20,591 nucleotides of DNA, from assembly GCA_034698045.1 (NCBI GenBank), contig JAQGAU010001213.1, positions 1-20,591 of the forward strand, given 5' to 3'. This DNA comes from Paramacrobiotus richtersi. Lineage: Eukaryota > Tardigrada > Eutardigrada > Parachela > Macrobiotidae. The translations under genes and the position numbers were made by a program. The notes under the pieces were generated by a model that saw nothing but the letters and a program-made list of their open reading frames with translations, did no database searches and was not told where the DNA came from. Shown here piece after piece: positions 18,011-20,591 of this stretch. Numbering within the stretch: the stretch's first letter is position 1; every line of letters starts with the position of its first letter.

Positions 18011-19701
18011 CTGTATGTGTTTGTGGTCTTGTCGAGCTTCAGTTACCCGATTTTGAGGTTTAATGCAATATAGCTGTGAACCAAAACCACTGCCATTAAA
18101 TTAATATACATTTACACTGTTTGAAAATTATATTAACCGAGTAACGGTATCTGTTTGCTGGCTCAAAAGCTGTAGCTAAAGCAGTTAGAACTTAATTTGT
18201 ACATACCCATAATTAACCAAAAATCTGGCCCAAGATGTATGTAGTCGTATATTTTTCATCAGTCTCCAGTTTATTGCAAATTTGCATACGGTTATCATTT
18301 TAACAATTTTAGTCAACAACAATGGTAAGTACACTCAGAAAAACTAAGCCCGGATCATTAATTTCATATGCTCAGCTTGCTTTTCCGAGTTCACTGCGCT
18401 CATATTGGACAACATTCGGAGAGAAATTGAGGATATGCGAGGTATCATAATGGATTAATCTTGTTGTTGGTTTCTGTTACAAAACTGGCAGGACACAATG
18501 CCGAGCCAGTTCGTGTGAACGGTGTCTGGCAGGAATGCTGTCAGACTTCGGTATAGATCTGGTTAAGCTGAAATATTTCAAGCTTCGGTTGCTTCCCTTA
18601 CAGGAATAAAAGGAACATGCGTGCTTAATTCTTGGACGATCTGTTAAGCCACTCGCAAGGTGGCACGGGTGTACTGGGCGTACTGCGCACAAGCACAGGC
18701 AAATCGCGAGCTGTTTTGACTGCTACATGCATCCGCGGAATCATAATGCCGGGCGCTTACCATCTGCTAATTGGATATTCGACCTTTATGTCTCTCCAGG
18801 AATCCGAGCAATGCGCTCCGGTGAGATGCGCGTGCCCACGCATTGGAGAGATACACGTATTCATCCCACTAACACAAAGCGCTAGATCCATAGAATCTCT
18901 CTGACAGAGTCTTGATAAAAGTACCGGTTGCGGAAGCGAAGATGAAAAAAGTTTCGCAGCTTTTCTGACAGTGCATCGTGGCAGTTACAGCCAATGTGAA
19001 TAGCTCCTTTGGTAGATTTTTTTTCTGCTTCAAGAACTGGGTCCACTTAGCCCAGAAGTTTGTTTCTGACATTTTAAAATGACCAAGTACGAAGACATTT
19101 TTGAAAGAATATGATGATCGTGTTGGTTTTCTGGTTTTGGATTTGAACAGTAAAGTCCTTGCCGTAGTAATCTTAGCGCCAGCAATGTTATAACATCTTG
19201 CCATTAAAGTTCAATAGGAAAAATATTTTACAATGAATTGCATGCAAATTTTTGTTAATTTATCTGAAAATTTCGAAAACGTACCTCAGGGCTGAAAGTG
19301 GTTCGATGTTCTGGTTAATAAGGCGATTGTCTGAAAGTTTGAGTATTTATCCTTGAAGTTGTGTTTGTGCACGGGCTGAGTAAAGAAAATGGGATGCTGA
19401 CTAGGCCGGTCCAGCATTTTCCCACAGTTCATTGTAGGGAAGATTTCCTTTCCATTGTCTGATTTAGATTGTGGTTATTAGATCATGATTATAAGATTTT
19501 GTTTCGCCTTATTGCGATCTTGTGATCCGAGCTTCCTAGGCCGAACATCAAACTTGCACGTGCTCGTTGCGGAAGTTCGGAACTACAGAGAATGCGATAG
19601 CTTTTAACCAGCAGTCCGTCTTATTGCTGCGTACCGTGTGAAGAACTAACAATCATGTCTTTCGCAGAGAAGCTCCTGCCTTAATGATTTTGCACTATCG
19701 C
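18011..19701. other. Spacer before serpin F, no supported gene
   Basis: Open frames at 18477-18692 (minus), 18632-18904 (plus) and 18869-19204 (minus, 111 codons) lack recognisable domains, signal peptides or duplicates elsewhere in the window. From about 19635 the sequence resembles the flank below serpin E, marking the edge of the duplicated serpin unit. Confidence 0.5.
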
Positions 19702-19707
19702 TTTATT
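19702..19707 (-). terminator. Poly(A) signal of serpin F
   Basis: Minus-strand AATAAA lies about 80 bp after the serpin F stop codon, matching the placement in C and E. Confidence 0.65.
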
Positions 19708-19787
19708 ATAACAATCGTACGTAAGCTTTAACTGCTGAAGCAGCCCACGCATATACATAGATATGCCACGCGCACTATGCGAAAAGT

Positions 19788-20591
19788 TCAATAACTTTCC
19801 TGACGCCCCATGAACAGAATCGCTTTAGATGGGTTATGTCGGATGGCGTACAAGAAGGGATGGTCAGCGATGAACTTAATTGGAGTTGGCCCAGCAGACA
19901 CGACTCCTGACACTCCTACCGCACTCGCCGCAGCGGCTTCTGTGCCCTTTTCATCCACATCTGAAAACATACGTCTTCAGTGAATGCTATTCAGCGGATG
20001 AGCACTTGTTACATGGACGTACGCCGAGTATGCATAACTTACCAATAAATGTTTTATGGAATCCCCGGTCAATTTTTACTCGGCCACCGTTGACAATCCC
20101 GCTGAGGTCAGCATCATCCGTAAACATATCCTTCACCCCAATTTTCTCCAGCAAAGACTTTAAGTCAAATGTGCTTTCGACGCGGAATTTCGGCAGCTGT
20201 AGAGCCACCAGCTTAGTCTCAGCGCGCTCCGCCAACGATGCAATAGCCGCAGCTGTTAACGCTTTTTCCAGTGCTCGAAGACCCGCCTTTTGTTTCGGTA
20301 GATAAATCAACATGGACGCTTCTTTCCCCTTGTAAGGTAGCTCTAAGTACTGGACATCCAGTTTACTATCGGTTGCATACTCTAATTCACCCATTTTCTG
20401 CATCATGCGCACAGACGCTGTTCTGCCATTCAGTAAAGTAAACTTTGAGCCAAAGGTAGCCTGCTCTTTGAAAGCGTCCAACCAAGAAGCTTTGAAGTAG
20501 ATGGCGTTGGCCAACACTGCTCGCGTGTCGGAATCAACAGCTCCAAGAGGTAGCAAATCCTTTATTTTGCCATTGGTATGCTGCTCCACCC
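19788..20591 (-). CDS. Serpin F, 3' part (exons 2-3), cut by window end
   Basis: Exon 3 is 19960-19788 and exon 2 runs from 20043 past the window end, with donor ATTG|GTAAGT and an 82-bp intron. The part present is open and carries [27 protein letters not shown], hinge [11 protein letters not shown] and [20 protein letters not shown], ending in Tyr rather than Phe. The exon 3 acceptor is followed by AT, so the split hinge-side residue is Asp where the others have Glu. The bait [16 protein letters not shown] is short like E; predicted P1 is Val. Exon 1 and the promoter lie outside the window, so intactness cannot be judged. Confidence 0.85.

Noticed and set aside
18869..19204. 111-codon minus-strand frame as a gene
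   Set aside because: There is no recognisable domain, no signal peptide or membrane segment, no flanking promoter or poly(A) signal, and no related copy. Length alone is weak evidence in 20 kb.
327..20591. One large gene with mutually exclusive bait exons
   Set aside because: Each intact bait exon has its own exon 1, exon 2, promoter flank and (for C, E and F) poly(A) signal. Only psi-D lacks exon 2, and its bait exon is frameshifted. Read-through splicing is kept only as a test.
1..20591. CRISPR arrays, operons, tRNA or rRNA genes
   Set aside because: No spaced direct repeats, clover-leaf sequences or ribosomal RNA stretches were seen, and the spliced genes exclude a prokaryotic reading.

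Overview
This is animal (metazoan) nuclear DNA, most likely from an invertebrate; the sequence alone does not fix the species. The reasons are spliced genes with GT-AG introns, AATAAA-type poly(A) signals, AT-rich spacers with microsatellites, and a locally duplicated serpin family. Nothing bacterial or viral was found.

The backbone is a tandem array of serpin (serine protease inhibitor superfamily) genes, all on the minus strand. Each has the same three coding exons. Exon 1 (~405-420 bp) runs from the start codon to strand s2A. Exon 2 is exactly 679 bp in every copy where both ends are visible and carries most of the fold. Exon 3 (173-185 bp) carries the reactive-centre loop (RCL) and the C-terminal strands. 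Intron 1 is phase 0; intron 2 is phase 1 and only 65-82 bp. From low to high coordinate the copies are: A (327-1995, intact); a tiny exon-1 remnant (3001-3037); B (4568-6094, exon 1 broken, exons 2 and 3 open); C (7137-8787, intact); psi-D (10126-10581, heavily decayed); E (12817-15039, intact); F (19788 to the window edge, partial). None has a recognisable signal peptide, so an intracellular or unconventionally secreted location is inferred. The RCL hinges match inhibitory serpins, while the bait segments all differ and are aliphatic with Gly before the predicted scissile region, which suggests elastase-like rather than trypsin-like targets.

A second gene type sits on the plus strand. A four-exon gene at 10880-11764 encodes a 111-residue secreted protein with ten cysteines after its leader and a CNC...CN ending: a Ly6/uPAR (LU, three-finger) domain protein. 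It lies head to head with psi-D, about 300 bp away. The same arrangement, reduced to fragments, recurs at 3001-3431. A serpin/LU divergent pair was therefore probably an ancestral duplication unit. A further plus-strand signal-peptide-like exon with a TATAAAT box (15437, 15512-15661) sits head to head with serpin E.

The serpin 5' flanks are copies of one another: seven copies of a ~200-300 bp module are visible, one of them orphaned. A and B share a perfect 12-bp palindrome in this flank. The stretch 15.7-19.7 kb and most spacers hold no gene I can support. The overall picture is birth-and-death evolution of a protease-inhibitor cluster, with fast-changing bait loops and a co-duplicated secreted LU protein.
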